A stretch of 64,000 nt of DNA from Yoonia sp. BS5-3 (GCF_038069655.2 NZ_CP150951.2:1514001-1578000), one strand, 5' to 3'; positions 37,289 through 47,955 are shown, counted from the stretch's first letter. Made by a program: numbers and translations. Notes: generated by a model from the sequence alone, not told the origin.

Positions 37289-38308
37289 TTACTCGGCCGC
37301 ATAAAGCCCTTCATAGATCGGCCCCAAGGTCTTGTGATCAAACAGCGATGACACGGATGTTCCGTTCCACGTGTTCAGGATCGCTTGGGCAAACATGGGG
37401 GCCGTCGGGACAATCCGGATATTTTTGCAGTTTTTGACCGGTTCAGTCGCTTGGATCGTGTCGGTGATGACAAGGCTTTCCATGACCGAATTTGATACCC
37501 GTTCCACAGCGGGGCCGGACAGAACGCCGTGTGTGATATAGGCGTGCACCTCTTTCGCGCCGTTTTCCATCAGCACTTCGGCGGCCTTGCACAATGTCCC
37601 GGCCGTATCCACAATGTCATCAACGATCACGCAGACCTTGTCTTGCACGTCCCCGATCACAGTCATTTCCGCCACTTCGCCGGGTTTGCCGCGCCGTTTG
37701 TCGACGATTGACAGGGGTGCATTGATCCGTTGCGCCAGATCGCGGGCACGGGCCACACCACCCACATCGGGCGAGACAACCATCACTTGATCCATCCGCC
37801 CCCGGAAATTATGCATCGCATCCAGCGCGTAAATGGGCGAGGCATAAAGGTTATCGACCGGGATATCGAAAAAACCCTGGATCTGCGTGGCGTGCAAATC
37901 CAGGGTCAAAACGCGTTCGATGCCTGATTCAACGATCATATTCGACACCAGCTTGGCCGTGATCGGGGTGCGGGCCTTGGACCGGCGATCCTGACGGGCA
38001 TAACCGAAATAAGGGATCACGGCTGTGATCCGGGCCGCAGATGACCGGCGCAGCGCGTCGGCGATGATCAGCAGCTCCATCAGATTGTCATTGGCCGGGT
38101 TCGAGGTGGGCTGGACGACATACATGTCCTCGCCGCGAACATTTTCGAACACTTCGACGAAAATCTCGCCATCGTTGAACCGCTCCACCCGGGCATCACA
38201 TAGCCCGACTTCCATACCGCGATGCATGGACATGCGACGGGCGACGGCTTTCGCTAGGGGCTGGTTTGCATTTCCGGAAATCAGCTTTGGCTCGATCATG
38301 GTAGGCAT
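37289..38308 (-). CDS. prs: Ribose-phosphate pyrophosphokinase
   Basis: The 339-residue protein (start ATG 38308) makes PRPP from ribose 5-phosphate and ATP. It has the metal/ATP-binding [39 protein letters not shown] and the PRPP-binding [20 protein letters not shown] frame extension of 37 codons upstream is rejected because it has no homology and runs into the divergent promoter region. Confidence 0.97.
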   Translation of the reverse strand: MPTMIEPKLISGNANQPLAKAVARRMSMHRGMEVGLCDARVERFNDGEIFVEVFENVRGEDMYVVQPTSNPANDNLMELLIIADALRRSSAARITAVIPYFGYARQDRRSKARTPITAKLVSNMIVESGIERVLTLDLHATQIQGFFDIPVDNLYASPIYALDAMHNFRGRMDQVMVVSPDVGGVARARDLAQRINAPLSIVDKRRGKPGEVAEMTVIGDVQDKVCVIVDDIVDTAGTLCKAAEVLMENGAKEVHAYITHGVLSGPAVERVSNSVMESLVITDTIQATEPVKNCKNIRIVPTAPMFAQAILNTWNGTSVSSLFDHKTLGPIYEGLYAAE

Positions 38309-38420
38309 TTGGGGGGTCCTCTGGCAGAAGGCCGGTCGGTGTAACAGATTCGTGGCGTTGACACCTGCTAGCACAGGGTTACCGTCCCGCAAAGAATTCA
38401 GCAGCCCCAAGAGGTCCAAA

Positions 38421-39017
38421 ATGGCACATATCGACTACTACTTTGCAACACTCTCGCCCTTCACTTATCTCAGCGGCACCCGTCCCGCAGAGGTTGCAAA
38501 GAAACATGGCGCGACGATCGCCTATAAGCCGTTGGATATCATGGCGCTGTTCGCGCGCACTGGTGGCACGCCCCCGAAGGACCGCCACCCGAACCGTCAG
38601 GCCTATCGTTTGCAGGACATGGCCCGCCGGTCCAAGCTCTTGGGTGCGCCTCTGAACCTGAAACCGGCGTTTTGGCCCACGAATGGGGCGCCCTCATCCT
38701 ATGCGATCATCGCGGCGCAGAATACAGGCGGCGATGTTGCCGCGTTGGTCAAGGCATTCGGGGCCGCCTGCTGGGCGGATGAGCGTGATATCAGCCAAGA
38801 TGACGTCGTCCGCGATTGTCTGGAAAAGACCGGCTTTGATCCGGCTTTGGCTGACAAAGACATGATGACCAGCGCCGATACTTTCGCCAAAAATCTTGAA
38901 GATGCGGTCAGTGCCGGGGCCTTCGGCGCACCGTTCTTTATTACCGACACAGGCGAATGTTTCTGGGGTGAAGACCGGATTGATGATCTGGACGCTTATC
39001 TGGCGGGCAACATCTGA
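38421..39017 (+). CDS. 2-hydroxychromene-2-carboxylate isomerase-like protein (DsbA family)
   Basis: The 198-residue protein begins [20 protein letters not shown], with SPFTY in place of the CxxC of DsbA as in glutathione-S-transferase kappa/HCCA isomerases. It has [13 protein letters not shown] and the C-terminal [10 protein letters not shown]...[10 protein letters not shown]. Some members act in aromatic degradation, but here no degradation genes are near, so the substrate is open. It overlaps the hydrolase gene by one base. Confidence 0.88.
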   Translation: MAHIDYYFATLSPFTYLSGTRPAEVAKKHGATIAYKPLDIMALFARTGGTPPKDRHPNRQAYRLQDMARRSKLLGAPLNLKPAFWPTNGAPSSYAIIAAQNTGGDVAALVKAFGAACWADERDISQDDVVRDCLEKTGFDPALADKDMMTSADTFAKNLEDAVSAGAFGAPFFITDTGECFWGEDRIDDLDAYLAGNI

Positions 39018-39796
39018 TGTTGCAAATCGCAGGCCACCATATCCATACAGCCACGGTAGGGGATGGCGCGCCTGCGGTCATGATCCATTGTGCCTTGTCC
39101 CGCCACGAATCTCTGTTGCCGCTGGCGATGGCGATTGGCGGGCAGGTCACGCTTTTTGATATGCCCGGCCATGGTCAAAGCGCCGATTGGGATGGGAAAG
39201 AAGACTATCAGCAGCTGGTGACAAAGGCGGCAGCTGCATGTTGCGACGGTCCCACCCATGTGATTGGGCATTCGTTCGGGGCGACGGCCGCGCTGCGCTT
39301 AGCGGTAGAGCACCCTGATCTGGTCAGCCGCCTGACCTTGATTGAGCCAGTCTATTTCGCCGCCGCCAAAGGAACCGAGGCGCATACCGCCCATATCAGG
39401 GCCTTTCAGCCCTTTGTTGGCGCGATGCTGACAGGTGACGAAGAACGTGCCACACAAATCTTCAGCGACATGTGGGGCGATACAATGTGGGATCAGATCC
39501 CACCGGTTTTGCGGCGTTATCTGATTGATCGGATCCATCTGATCGTCGCTGCCGGGGCCGCGATCGAAGAAGACGCAGATGGGATCACATCGCCCGCGCG
39601 TTTGGGAAATGTGAACATTCCGGTCACGCTGATCCGGGGCGGCCAAACGCAACCGGTGATCGGGGCAATTCACGCGGCGTTGCAAGACCGTATCAAGGGC
39701 GCGCAGGATCACGTTGTGCCCGCGGCCACACATATGGCCCCGATTGGTCATGCGAAAGACGTGGCTAAGATCATGCGCGCTGCATCCGATCAGTAA
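39017..39796 (+). CDS. Alpha/beta hydrolase
   Basis: The 259-residue protein has the nucleophile elbow GHSFGAT (about residues 83-89), an oxyanion region VMIHCALSRHESLLP, and a final His in ATHMAPIGHA. An acidic residue is expected after the FGATAAL strand. The fold and motif set are clear, the substrate is not. Its start codon overlaps the stop of the isomerase-like gene, so they are coupled. Confidence 0.9.
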   Translation: MLQIAGHHIHTATVGDGAPAVMIHCALSRHESLLPLAMAIGGQVTLFDMPGHGQSADWDGKEDYQQLVTKAAAACCDGPTHVIGHSFGATAALRLAVEHPDLVSRLTLIEPVYFAAAKGTEAHTAHIRAFQPFVGAMLTGDEERATQIFSDMWGDTMWDQIPPVLRRYLIDRIHLIVAAGAAIEEDADGITSPARLGNVNIPVTLIRGGQTQPVIGAIHAALQDRIKGAQDHVVPAATHMAPIGHAKDVAKIMRAASDQ

Positions 39797-39888
39797 CGGT
39801 GTGGCCTAGGATTAGGACCCGAACCATCATCAGCAAGAACCTGATAGGGCCCTGACCCTGGAAGGTGCGAACAGTTCGGCCGGGCCGA

Positions 39889-40878
39889 TCAATTCCCGCC
39901 AAAAAGCCCGGTTAGCGCGCGCCTGACCAATGCGGTGACCGACGGGCGCTTTTGGGCGTGAAAGGGCAGGGGGCGGCAGACCTCGATGGCGGCGACGCCC
40001 ACCCTTGCGGTCAATGCGCCGTTCACAACCCCTTCGCCAAACCGACGTGAAACCTTGGACAGCACCCCGCCGCCTGCGACAGAGCCAATCAGATCATCGC
40101 CAACGGCAACCGCGCCTGTGGCCACCAGATGGGTCAAGACCGACCGGGTCAACCGCCAACTGCCAAGCGTGCCGGCCCGCCCGCCATAGATCTCGGCGAC
40201 CCGGCGGATCATGCGCAGATTGGCGGTCAGGGCGGTGAACAGATCGGCCAGCGCCAGCGGGACAATCGCAGTCACGGTTGCGACCTGCCGGGCTGCGGCT
40301 TCAACCTCGCGTTGGGCGCGCTCATCCAGTGGGATCAAAAGGCTGGTCTCGGCCAGTCCGATCAGCCCGTCCGCATCCAGAACCTCGGTGCTGCGCGATG
40401 CCAATTCAGACCGACCCCAGGATGTGTCCTCACGGCCGCGATAAAGCTTATCCAGGGCGCTGATCACCTGGCGGGCGGCTTGCAGATCACTATTGGCCAG
40501 GGCTGTTGCCGCGTCATGTTGGATCTGATCAAGCCGGCGCAATCGTCCAAAGGCGGCCAGTTCGCGCAGCGCCACAATCAGCAGGATGGCCATCAGCACA
40601 GCGATCAAAACGGTCGCGATCCCGCCCAGTAACGGTGCGCGGGCCAGCAAGCCGGTCACATAGTCCCAGGCAGCGAGCGAGACGATAAAACCGGTCAGCG
40701 TCAGGGCCACAGACCAAAACCAGCGGGCCAGCCGCGATGGCCTACGGGCGGCCAGCGCCGCGACCTGCTGCATTGCGGCCGCCCGGGGTGCCTCGGCCAG
40801 GTCTGGAACCGCCGGGGCCAATTCGGGCTTGGCCGCTTCGCTGTCTTCCAGATCGATCAATACAGGCCCGTTTGTCAT
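39889..40878 (-). CDS. DUF697 (YcjF/TIGR01620-type) membrane protein
   Basis: The 329-residue protein from ATG 40878 (MTNGPVLIDLEDSEAAKPEL) has an acidic/Ala-rich N-terminus and two membrane segments (WFWSVALTLTGFIVSLAAWD; ATVLIAVLMAILLIVALREL). The DUF697 region follows (ALADLFTALTANLRMIRRVA, then IYGGRAGTLGSWRLTRSVLTHL). Its start overlaps the ycjX stop by 4 bases. The pair resembles ycjX-ycjF of E. coli, a stress-linked unit of unclear function. Confidence 0.88.
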   Translation of the reverse strand: MTNGPVLIDLEDSEAAKPELAPAVPDLAEAPRAAAMQQVAALAARRPSRLARWFWSVALTLTGFIVSLAAWDYVTGLLARAPLLGGIATVLIAVLMAILLIVALRELAAFGRLRRLDQIQHDAATALANSDLQAARQVISALDKLYRGREDTSWGRSELASRSTEVLDADGLIGLAETSLLIPLDERAQREVEAAARQVATVTAIVPLALADLFTALTANLRMIRRVAEIYGGRAGTLGSWRLTRSVLTHLVATGAVAVGDDLIGSVAGGGVLSKVSRRFGEGVVNGALTARVGVAAIEVCRPLPFHAQKRPSVTALVRRALTGLFGGN

Positions 40879-42287
40879 AACCGGTCCCCCAGCAGAAATT
40901 GCGCAGCTTTGTCCAACCGAATATGCGGCGGCCCATCGCCGGGGCGCAGGGTCAGCGGGGCGGGGGCGAAATTCATGATGCTGTAATCGGCATCCAGCCA
41001 AGTCTCAGACCCGTCGCGGGCAGGGGCAAGCAAATGCGCAGGATCACTGGGCAGCTTGCCGGGGTAAAATGCAGCCTGTTTGCCATTTTCCAGCAGGCGC
41101 CCCCGGACGACATCAAGCGGGCCGTCGCGATGATCAACGGTTTCTTCGACCGTGGTGCGCAGGGCGGCGATGGACATGGCTGCGGTTTTGGCTCCGGCGA
41201 AATCGGCCCGGTCTTTGGCTTCACGCAGCAGGGCTTGGGTGATCGCCGTCAGTTGCGGGTGTTGGCTGTGATGCAAATGGTCGGCTTTGGTGGCGGCAAA
41301 CAGGATTTTCTCAACCCGGCGTCCCTGAAAGATGCGCGTCAGAAAGGCGTTCTTGCCAGGGCGAAAAGCGCCAAGGATGCGGGCCATGGCGCTGCGCAGA
41401 TCTTCAAGCGCGGCTGGGCCCGCATGGATCGCACCCAAGACGTCAATCAACACGATCTGCCGGTCGATCCGGGCAAAGTGATCCCGAAAGAAGGGCCGGA
41501 TGATATTGCGCTTATAGCTTTCAAAGCGGCGCTCAAATTCACGGCCAAGCGTGCCGCGCGGGTACTTGCCCGGCAGTAGCGGGGCAAATGTCAGCACAGG
41601 CGATCCGGCCAGATCGCCGGGCAGCAGAAACCGGCCGGGTGAGCAGTCTGAGAAACCGGCCTCGCGGGCGGCTTGAAGATGGGCGGTGAAGGCTGTGGCC
41701 AGGTTTTGGGCAGCAGGCTCATCCAGCTTGGCATTGGGGTCTGTTTCCTGGGCCAGGGCGATATAGGCATCGCCGCCAGGCCGCCCAGCGGCCCGGGACA
41801 GTGCGGCAGCGGACCATGCGGTATAGGTTTGATCCAGCAGCCCCAGATCCAGCAGCCATTCGCCGGGATAATCGATGATATCGATATGCACAGTGCGCGG
41901 GCCGGAAAACCCACCAATCAGCCCGCGCGGTTGCACCCGCAAGGACAGGCGCAGTTCACTTATTTGGCGGGTGCCATCAGGCCAGCTGGGCGCGGGCGCG
42001 GTCAGGCGGGCCAGATGCGTCTCATAGTTAAAACGGGGGATCGTGTCATTGGGCTGCGGCTGCAAATAGGCGGTCTGGATATTGCCATTGGCCGCAGCGG
42101 CCAGCTGGGGCATGCGCCCGCGATCCATCAGGTTGGCGATTAGCGAGGTGATAAACACCGTTTTGCCAGCCCGCGAAAGACCGGTGACACCCAGGCGGAT
42201 CACAGGTTCGCTGAAAGGGGCGGTCACTGTATCGCTGACCCCCTCGACCGTGCGTATGATCTGGTCGGCTATTGTTCCGATTACCAA
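40875..42287 (-). CDS. ycjX: YcjX-family GTPase-like protein (DUF463)
   Basis: The 470-residue protein has a P-loop GVTGLSRAGKTVFITSL (about residues 25-41). Other motifs are IDIIDYPGEWLLDLGLL, PGDLAGSPVLTFAPLL and LFAATKADHLHH, which is like the NKxD region. TTG 42287 is chosen because AAGGGGG lies just upstream; a frame extension of 89 codons runs into unrelated sequence. Its product is likely a cytoplasmic nucleotide-binding partner of the DUF697 membrane protein. Confidence 0.9.
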   Translation of the reverse strand: MVIGTIADQIIRTVEGVSDTVTAPFSEPVIRLGVTGLSRAGKTVFITSLIANLMDRGRMPQLAAAANGNIQTAYLQPQPNDTIPRFNYETHLARLTAPAPSWPDGTRQISELRLSLRVQPRGLIGGFSGPRTVHIDIIDYPGEWLLDLGLLDQTYTAWSAAALSRAAGRPGGDAYIALAQETDPNAKLDEPAAQNLATAFTAHLQAAREAGFSDCSPGRFLLPGDLAGSPVLTFAPLLPGKYPRGTLGREFERRFESYKRNIIRPFFRDHFARIDRQIVLIDVLGAIHAGPAALEDLRSAMARILGAFRPGKNAFLTRIFQGRRVEKILFAATKADHLHHSQHPQLTAITQALLREAKDRADFAGAKTAAMSIAALRTTVEETVDHRDGPLDVVRGRLLENGKQAAFYPGKLPSDPAHLLAPARDGSETWLDADYSIMNFAPAPLTLRPGDGPPHIRLDKAAQFLLGDRL

Positions 42288-42382
42288 AACAGGCCCCCTT
42301 GCTGACTTTGGATGAAGATAGGGCCGGGGACGGCGGATGTGTAGGGATTGATTTTGCGCCATGCTCCCCCTAATCGGTGCGC

Positions 42383-43159
42383 ATGCCCCGTTTTGCCCTT
42401 CTTGTCGAATACCATGGTGCGCCCTTTGCCGGTTGGCAGCGGCAGAATGACCAGCCGTCAGTGCAAGGCGCGATCGAAGCGGCCTTGGCCAAGCTAGAGC
42501 CGGGCGAACATACAATCGCGGCAGCGGGCCGGACGGATGCGGGCGTTCACGCAAAAGGGCAGGTGGCTCATTGCGATCTGACCAAAGATTGGGATCCGTT
42601 CCGGCTGTCAGAGGCGCTGAACTACCATCTTAAACCGCATCCGGTGGCGATCTTGAATTGCGCGCGGGTGGGCGATGACTGGCATGCGCGGTTTGATGCG
42701 ACCCAGCGCCGGTATTTGTTTCGGTTGATCTCTCGCCGTGCGCCGCTGACATCCGAGGCAGGGCAGATGTGGCGGGTGAACCACGTGCTGGATGCTGCCG
42801 CAATGCAGGCCGGGGCCGATCAACTGATCGGGGCGCATGATTTCACGACCTTTCGGTCCTCGATTTGTCAGGCGAAAAGCCCTGAAAAGACGCTGGATGT
42901 GCTGACAGTGTCCGAAATCCAGCGGCCCGATGGGGTCGAATACCAATTCGACGTGCAGGCGCGCTCTTTTTTGCACAATCAGGTGCGCAGCTTTGTTGGC
43001 ACGCTTGAGCGGGTCGGGGCAGGCGCCTGGCGCCCCGATGACGTCGGGGCGGCGCTTGCGGCCAAAGACCGGGCGGCTTGCGGGCCTGTTTGTCCGCCGC
43101 AGGGGCTGTATCTGGCCGAAGTGACCTACCCGGATGATCCCTTCGCGGCCAAGGCCTAA
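42383..43159 (+). CDS. truA: tRNA pseudouridine(38-40) synthase TruA
   Basis: The 258-residue protein has the [19 protein letters not shown] start, the catalytic Asp in [17 protein letters not shown] (about residue 53), and [14 protein letters not shown] plus [13 protein letters not shown]. It modifies the anticodon stem-loop of tRNAs. ATG 42383 is chosen over a GTG two codons upstream. Confidence 0.96.
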   Translation: MPRFALLVEYHGAPFAGWQRQNDQPSVQGAIEAALAKLEPGEHTIAAAGRTDAGVHAKGQVAHCDLTKDWDPFRLSEALNYHLKPHPVAILNCARVGDDWHARFDATQRRYLFRLISRRAPLTSEAGQMWRVNHVLDAAAMQAGADQLIGAHDFTTFRSSICQAKSPEKTLDVLTVSEIQRPDGVEYQFDVQARSFLHNQVRSFVGTLERVGAGAWRPDDVGAALAAKDRAACGPVCPPQGLYLAEVTYPDDPFAAKA

Positions 43160-43418
43160 GACGCGTCGGACTTTGTCGAATCGCGCAGCGGTCGCGCCGG
43201 GCGCAGAGCACAAATATTTCGGATGTGCCGCCGATTTTATCGACATCTTGCGCGACGCAGGCAAAAACTTGCAGGGAAATATTGTTCCGTAGCGTTAACG
43301 TTCGATTAATCTTGCCAATCCGCAAAACAGGGCGAAGGATAATGACATCTGCGCAACCTAAGCGCAAAGCCATCAAATGATTGCATCGCCAAAAGATGCA
43401 ACGAACAGGGAGATAGCC

Positions 43419-45053
43419 ATGACATTGAAAACCAAGCTACTTGCGACGACCTCAGCCTTGCTGATTGCCTCATCCGGGGCGATTTGGGCCGATGGGCACG
43501 CCACACATCCCGAAACCGGCGAAACGCTGGCATCGGATCAGACCTTCACCTATCGCGATCTGGACGAAAGCCCGTCCATCGATCCGGGTATGGCCGAAGA
43601 CAGCGCAGGTGGGGATATCATTCGCGACCTTTTTGAAGGTCTGTATAACCACGATTCAGCAGGTAATCTGGTGCCCGGGGTGGCGCTTAGCCATACGGTT
43701 AGCGACGATAACCTAGTGTACACTTTCACGCTGCGGGACGATGCCAAATGGTCAAATGGCGATCCGGTCACGGCGGCGGATTTTGAATATGGGTGGAAGC
43801 GGGCAGCATCGCCCGAGCTGGGCTCGCCCTATAGCTGGTATATCGAACTGACGACGGTTGAAAACGCAGCCGAGGTTCTGGCCGGTGACATGGACCCGTC
43901 CGCGCTGGGTATCACGGCGATTGATGACACCACGCTGGAAATCCGGTTGACACAGCCGCTGCCCTATTTCCCGGATATGACAACCCACTATACGCTTTTC
44001 CCAGTACATCAGGCCACGGTCGAAGCTTTCGGCAGCGAATGGACGAAACCTGAAAATATGGTCTCGAACGGTGCCTATGTCCTGACCGAGCATGTGCCGC
44101 AAGAACGGCTGGTCCGCGAACGCAATGAAATGTACTGGGACAACGAAAATACGATCATCGAAAAGACAGTGTCACTTGTGATCCCTGATGAGAACGTGGC
44201 TTTGACACGCTTTTTGGCCGGTGAACTAGACCGGACCCATGTACCCGCAGGACAGTACCCAAGACTTGAAAGCGAATATCCAGACGACATCATGTCCGTG
44301 CCAGAGGCATGTTCCTACTATTACACGATCAACCTGACAGATACGGCCAACCCCGCCTTGCTTGATCCCAAAGTACGCCAGGCGCTGTCGCTAGCGGTCA
44401 ACCGCGACGTGATCGTCAATAACGTACTGGCAGGTGGCCAGGTCGCGGCCTACACCTTTACGCATTGGGCGACAGCCGGGTTTGAAACCCCCGAAACACC
44501 CATTTCCACGATGGAGCAATCCGCCCGTGACGAGATGGCCAAAGAACTGATGGCCGAGGCGGGCTATGGCCCCGACAATCCATTGTCGGTGAACCTGATC
44601 TTCAACACCTCCGAAGCGCACCGGTCGGTCGCGATTGCGATCACGCAGATGTGGCAGCAGACCTTGGGTGTGCAGACGGAACTGGCCAATCAGGAATGGC
44701 AGACTTTCCTCGAAACACGGGGCAACCAGGACTATGAAATCGCCCGCGCAGGCTGGTGCGCCGATTATAATGAGGCATCGACCTTCCTTGATCTGATGGA
44801 TTCAGGTTCTGGCTACAACGATGCTAAATACAACAACCCCGACGTTGACGCGTTGCTAGCCGAGGCCAAGACAGCCGCTGATCCACAAGCGGCTTACACC
44901 CAGGTTGAGCAAATCATCAGCCAGGATGTGCCAATCATCCCGATCTATCACTATGCGGCGGCCTATATGCTCGACAATGAGGTCGAGGGCTGGCCCTACG
45001 AGAACTTCCAACAGAAATGGTATTCACGCGAGCTGTATAAAGTCGCTGAATAA
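43419..45053 (+). CDS. oppA: Oligopeptide ABC transporter substrate-binding protein
   Basis: The 544-residue protein starts at ATG 43419 after GGGAG. It has a signal peptide (MTLKTKLLATTSALLIASSG then AIWA) and the SBP_bac_5 fold: LFEGLYNHDSAGNLVPGVA, FTLRDDAKWSNGDPVTAADF, VSNGAYVLTEHVPQERLVRE and the C-terminal GWCADYNEASTFLDLM. It captures peptides in the periplasm for OppBCDF. A terminator-like hairpin separates it from oppB, as often seen where the binding protein is made in excess. Confidence 0.95.
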   Translation: MTLKTKLLATTSALLIASSGAIWADGHATHPETGETLASDQTFTYRDLDESPSIDPGMAEDSAGGDIIRDLFEGLYNHDSAGNLVPGVALSHTVSDDNLVYTFTLRDDAKWSNGDPVTAADFEYGWKRAASPELGSPYSWYIELTTVENAAEVLAGDMDPSALGITAIDDTTLEIRLTQPLPYFPDMTTHYTLFPVHQATVEAFGSEWTKPENMVSNGAYVLTEHVPQERLVRERNEMYWDNENTIIEKTVSLVIPDENVALTRFLAGELDRTHVPAGQYPRLESEYPDDIMSVPEACSYYYTINLTDTANPALLDPKVRQALSLAVNRDVIVNNVLAGGQVAAYTFTHWATAGFETPETPISTMEQSARDEMAKELMAEAGYGPDNPLSVNLIFNTSEAHRSVAIAITQMWQQTLGVQTELANQEWQTFLETRGNQDYEIARAGWCADYNEASTFLDLMDSGSGYNDAKYNNPDVDALLAEAKTAADPQAAYTQVEQIISQDVPIIPIYHYAAAYMLDNEVEGWPYENFQQKWYSRELYKVAE

Positions 45054-45067
45054 TCACATCGCGTGAT

Positions 45068-45099
45068 AAACCGCGCCCGATCCTTTTGGGCGCGGTTTT
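45068..45099 (+). terminator. Attenuating terminator between oppA and oppB
   Basis: CCGCGCCC and GGGCGCGG form a perfect 8-bp stem with a 9-base loop, followed by TTTTC. It sits in the 71-base gap between oppA and oppB and should reduce read-through into the permease genes. Confidence 0.8.
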
Positions 45100-45124
45100 C
45101 CCATTCTGTTTGGACCCCTGACAC

Positions 45125-46048
45125 ATGCTAAGCTTTGTGATCCGCCGCCTTGCCGTGGCCATCCCGACCCTTTTGATATTGGTCGTCCTGTCCTTCATCC
45201 TGATGTATGCAGCCCCCGGCGGGCCGTTCAATTCCGAACGCCCCCTGCCGCCCGAAGTGCTGGCCAATATCGAGGCGAAATACGGGCTGGACCAACCGTT
45301 CTGGAAGCAAATTGTGAACTACGTGGTCGGCGTTGTGACCCAGTTCGACTTTGGCCCGTCCTTTCAATACAAGGATCGCAGCGTCAATGACGTGATCGCC
45401 CAAGGCTTTCCGGTCACACTGACCTATGGGTTCTGGTCATTTGTGGTGGCCGTCACGGTTGGGGTGTCCTTGGGGGTGGCGGCGGCGATCAAACAGAACT
45501 CATGGCTTGATTACCTTGCGGTTGGGGCGTCAATCGGGGCGCAGGTGCTGCCTAATTTCGTGATGGCGCCGATCCTTTTGTTGATCTTTACGCTGTGGCT
45601 TGGGTGGCTGCCGGGGGGCGGCTGGAATGGGGGGCAATGGCAGTTCCTGATCATGCCGGTGATTGCGCTGTCCACATCCTACATGGCCTCGATCGCGCGG
45701 ATCACGCGGTCTTCGATGCTTGAGGTGCTGAACACCAATTTCATTCGGACCGCACGGGCCAAAGGGCTGCCGATGCGCCGGGTAATCTGGCGACATGCGA
45801 TGAAACCAGCCATGCTGCCGGTGCTGTCCTATCTGGGGCCAGCCTTTGTGGGAATGATCACCGGGTCGGTGATCATTGATGTCTTTTTCTCAACAGGCGG
45901 GATCGGGCAGTTCTTTGTGAACTCGGCGTTTAACCGCGACTATTCGGTCATCATGGGGATCACCATCCTGGTGGGGACCCTGACGATCCTGTTCAACCTT
46001 GTGGTCGATATCCTCTACGCCTGGATCGACCCCAAAATCCGCTATTAA
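45125..46048 (+). CDS. oppB: Oligopeptide ABC permease OppB
   Basis: The 307-residue protein begins MLSFVIRRLAVAIPTLLIL and has six membrane segments. The permease signature is in the cytoplasmic loop: NTNFIRTARAKGLPMRRVIWRHAMKPAMLPV. It forms the channel with OppC. Confidence 0.95.
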   Translation: MLSFVIRRLAVAIPTLLILVVLSFILMYAAPGGPFNSERPLPPEVLANIEAKYGLDQPFWKQIVNYVVGVVTQFDFGPSFQYKDRSVNDVIAQGFPVTLTYGFWSFVVAVTVGVSLGVAAAIKQNSWLDYLAVGASIGAQVLPNFVMAPILLLIFTLWLGWLPGGGWNGGQWQFLIMPVIALSTSYMASIARITRSSMLEVLNTNFIRTARAKGLPMRRVIWRHAMKPAMLPVLSYLGPAFVGMITGSVIIDVFFSTGGIGQFFVNSAFNRDYSVIMGITILVGTLTILFNLVVDILYAWIDPKIRY

Positions 46049-46060
46049 GGGGGCTGTCTG

Positions 46061-46987
46061 ATGTTTCCCAATAAAGCCGCAGTTGAAGGCGTGGGCGACG
46101 CGATGCAATTGGCCGAGGTCAAGGGCCGCTCGCTTTGGGCGGATGCGCGGGCGCGGTTCTTTCGGAACAAGGCCGCCGTGGTGTCGCTGATCTGCCTGGG
46201 CCTTATCGCCGCCTTCGCCTTGTTTGGCGGGGCGATCGCGCAATATGAAAATGACTATGTCGATTTTTCACTGATCGGCAGCAACGCCTATCTGGGCGTG
46301 CCATCCATTGAAACGGGGCATTATTTCGGAACCGACAGCAACGGGCGCGATCTATATGCGCGCACGGTGCAGGGGACGGGCATTTCGCTGATGGTTGGTG
46401 TCGTTGGGGCGCTGGTCGCTGTGATCGTCGGCACGCTCTACGGGGCCAGCGCCGGCTATTTTGGCGGGCGTGTTGATGGGATCATGATGCGGACGGTGGA
46501 CGTGCTGATGTCGATCCCATTCATGTTTGTCCTGATCCTGATGCTGGTGATCTTCGGGCGATCCATTTTCATGCTGTTTTTGGGGATCGGGTTGATTTCC
46601 TGGCTTGATATGGCGCGGATTGCGCGGGGGCAGACGCTGACGATCAAAAACAAGGAATTTGTTGAGGTCGCCGTCGCCACGGGTGTGCATCCAATCCGCA
46701 TTATTCTGCGGCATATCGTGCCGAACCTGCTGGGAATTGTGATCGTCTATGCCACGCTTTTGGTGCCGAACATGATCATCTTCGAAAGCTTCATCAGCTT
46801 TCTGGGGCTTGGCGTGCAGGAACCGGCAACCTCGCTGGGGGCGCTGATCAACGAAGGGTCACGCAATATGCAATTTGGCTATCATTGGCAGATCGCCTTC
46901 CCGTTATTCTTTTTCGTCGTCACCATCTTCGCCTTCTTCTTTGTTGGCGATGGGCTGCGTGACGCGCTTGACCCAAAGGATCGTTAG
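46061..46987 (+). CDS. oppC: Oligopeptide ABC permease OppC
   Basis: The 308-residue protein has the OppC N-terminal cytoplasmic part with SLWADARARFFRNKAAVVSL. The periplasmic FGTDSNGRDLYARTV and the EAA loop NKEFVEVAVATGVHPIRIIL follow. It lies 12 bases after oppB. Confidence 0.95.
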   Translation: MFPNKAAVEGVGDAMQLAEVKGRSLWADARARFFRNKAAVVSLICLGLIAAFALFGGAIAQYENDYVDFSLIGSNAYLGVPSIETGHYFGTDSNGRDLYARTVQGTGISLMVGVVGALVAVIVGTLYGASAGYFGGRVDGIMMRTVDVLMSIPFMFVLILMLVIFGRSIFMLFLGIGLISWLDMARIARGQTLTIKNKEFVEVAVATGVHPIRIILRHIVPNLLGIVIVYATLLVPNMIIFESFISFLGLGVQEPATSLGALINEGSRNMQFGYHWQIAFPLFFFVVTIFAFFFVGDGLRDALDPKDR

Positions 46988-46989
46988 AG

Positions 46990-47955
46990 ATGAGCCTTTT
47001 GGAAATCGAAGACCTCTCGGTCACCTTCAACACCGCTGATGGGCCCGTGAATGCGGTCAATGGGGTCAGCTTTGCCATTGATAAGGGCGAGACCCTGGCG
47101 ATCGTGGGCGAATCCGGGTCGGGCAAAAGCCAGACAGCCTTTGCCGCCATGGGGCTATTGGCCAAAAATGGGCGCGCGCAGGGTATCGCCCGCTTTGACG
47201 GCCAAGACCTGCTCAGCATGACACAGCGCCAGTTTAACAAGATCCGCAGCAAAGATATGGCGATGATCTTTCAGGATCCGATGACCTCACTGAACCCCTA
47301 TTTGCGGGTCAGCGATCAGATGGCCGAGGTGCTGATGCTGCATCAGGGGCTCAGCAAATCTGCCGCAGTGGCCGAGGCGGTGCGCATGCTGGATGCGGTC
47401 CGCATCCCGGATGCGCAGGCGCGGGTGACGATGTTTCCGCATGAGTTTTCGGGCGGGATGCGCCAACGGATCATGATCGCGATGTCGCTACTCTGCCAGC
47501 CCCGGCTTTTGATCGCAGATGAGCCGACAACCGCGCTGGATGTCACCGTGCAGGCGCAGATCATGCAATTGCTTGCCGATATCCGGCGGGACTTTGGAAC
47601 AGCGGTGATCCTGATCACGCATGACCTTGGCATCGTTGCCGGTTTTTGTGACCGCACCCTCGTGATGTATGGCGGCCAGATTATGGAAGAAGGCCGCACC
47701 GACGATATTTTCGCAACGCCTCAGCACCCCTATACCAGCGGTCTGCTCAAGGCTGTCCCGCGGCTGGACCGGGATGCAAAAACGCTCGCAACAATCGCGG
47801 GTGAACCGCCGGATATGTCCAGCTTGCCGCCAGGCTGTCCGTTCTCACCGCGTTGCGCGCAGGTTCTGGACCATTGCCCGGCCAAGCGCCCGGCGCTGGC
47901 TGCGGCAGGCGATCGGCGCCGCGCCTGCCATCTGCCAGCGCAAGAGGTGGCGTGA
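46990..47955 (+). CDS. oppD: Oligopeptide ABC ATPase OppD
   Basis: The 321-residue protein has Walker A GESGSGKSQTAF (about residues 36-47), Q-loop MIFQDPMTSLNP, signature FSGGMRQRIMIAM, Walker B LLIADEPTTALDV and a C-terminal oligopeptide-transporter extension with PPGCPFSPRCAQV. OppD is one of two ATPases driving import. The stop overlaps the oppF start by one base. Confidence 0.95.
   Translation: MSLLEIEDLSVTFNTADGPVNAVNGVSFAIDKGETLAIVGESGSGKSQTAFAAMGLLAKNGRAQGIARFDGQDLLSMTQRQFNKIRSKDMAMIFQDPMTSLNPYLRVSDQMAEVLMLHQGLSKSAAVAEAVRMLDAVRIPDAQARVTMFPHEFSGGMRQRIMIAMSLLCQPRLLIADEPTTALDVTVQAQIMQLLADIRRDFGTAVILITHDLGIVAGFCDRTLVMYGGQIMEEGRTDDIFATPQHPYTSGLLKAVPRLDRDAKTLATIAGEPPDMSSLPPGCPFSPRCAQVLDHCPAKRPALAAAGDRRRACHLPAQEVA

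Noticed and set aside
38309..38419. 37-codon extension of prs
   Set aside because: It covers the divergent promoter region and lies upstream of the conserved PRPP synthetase N-terminus.
39797..39888. Possible structured RNA between the hydrolase and DUF697 genes
   Set aside because: Short GC-rich hairpins only; no match to the conserved loops of signal-recognition-particle RNA or a tRNA that I could recognise.
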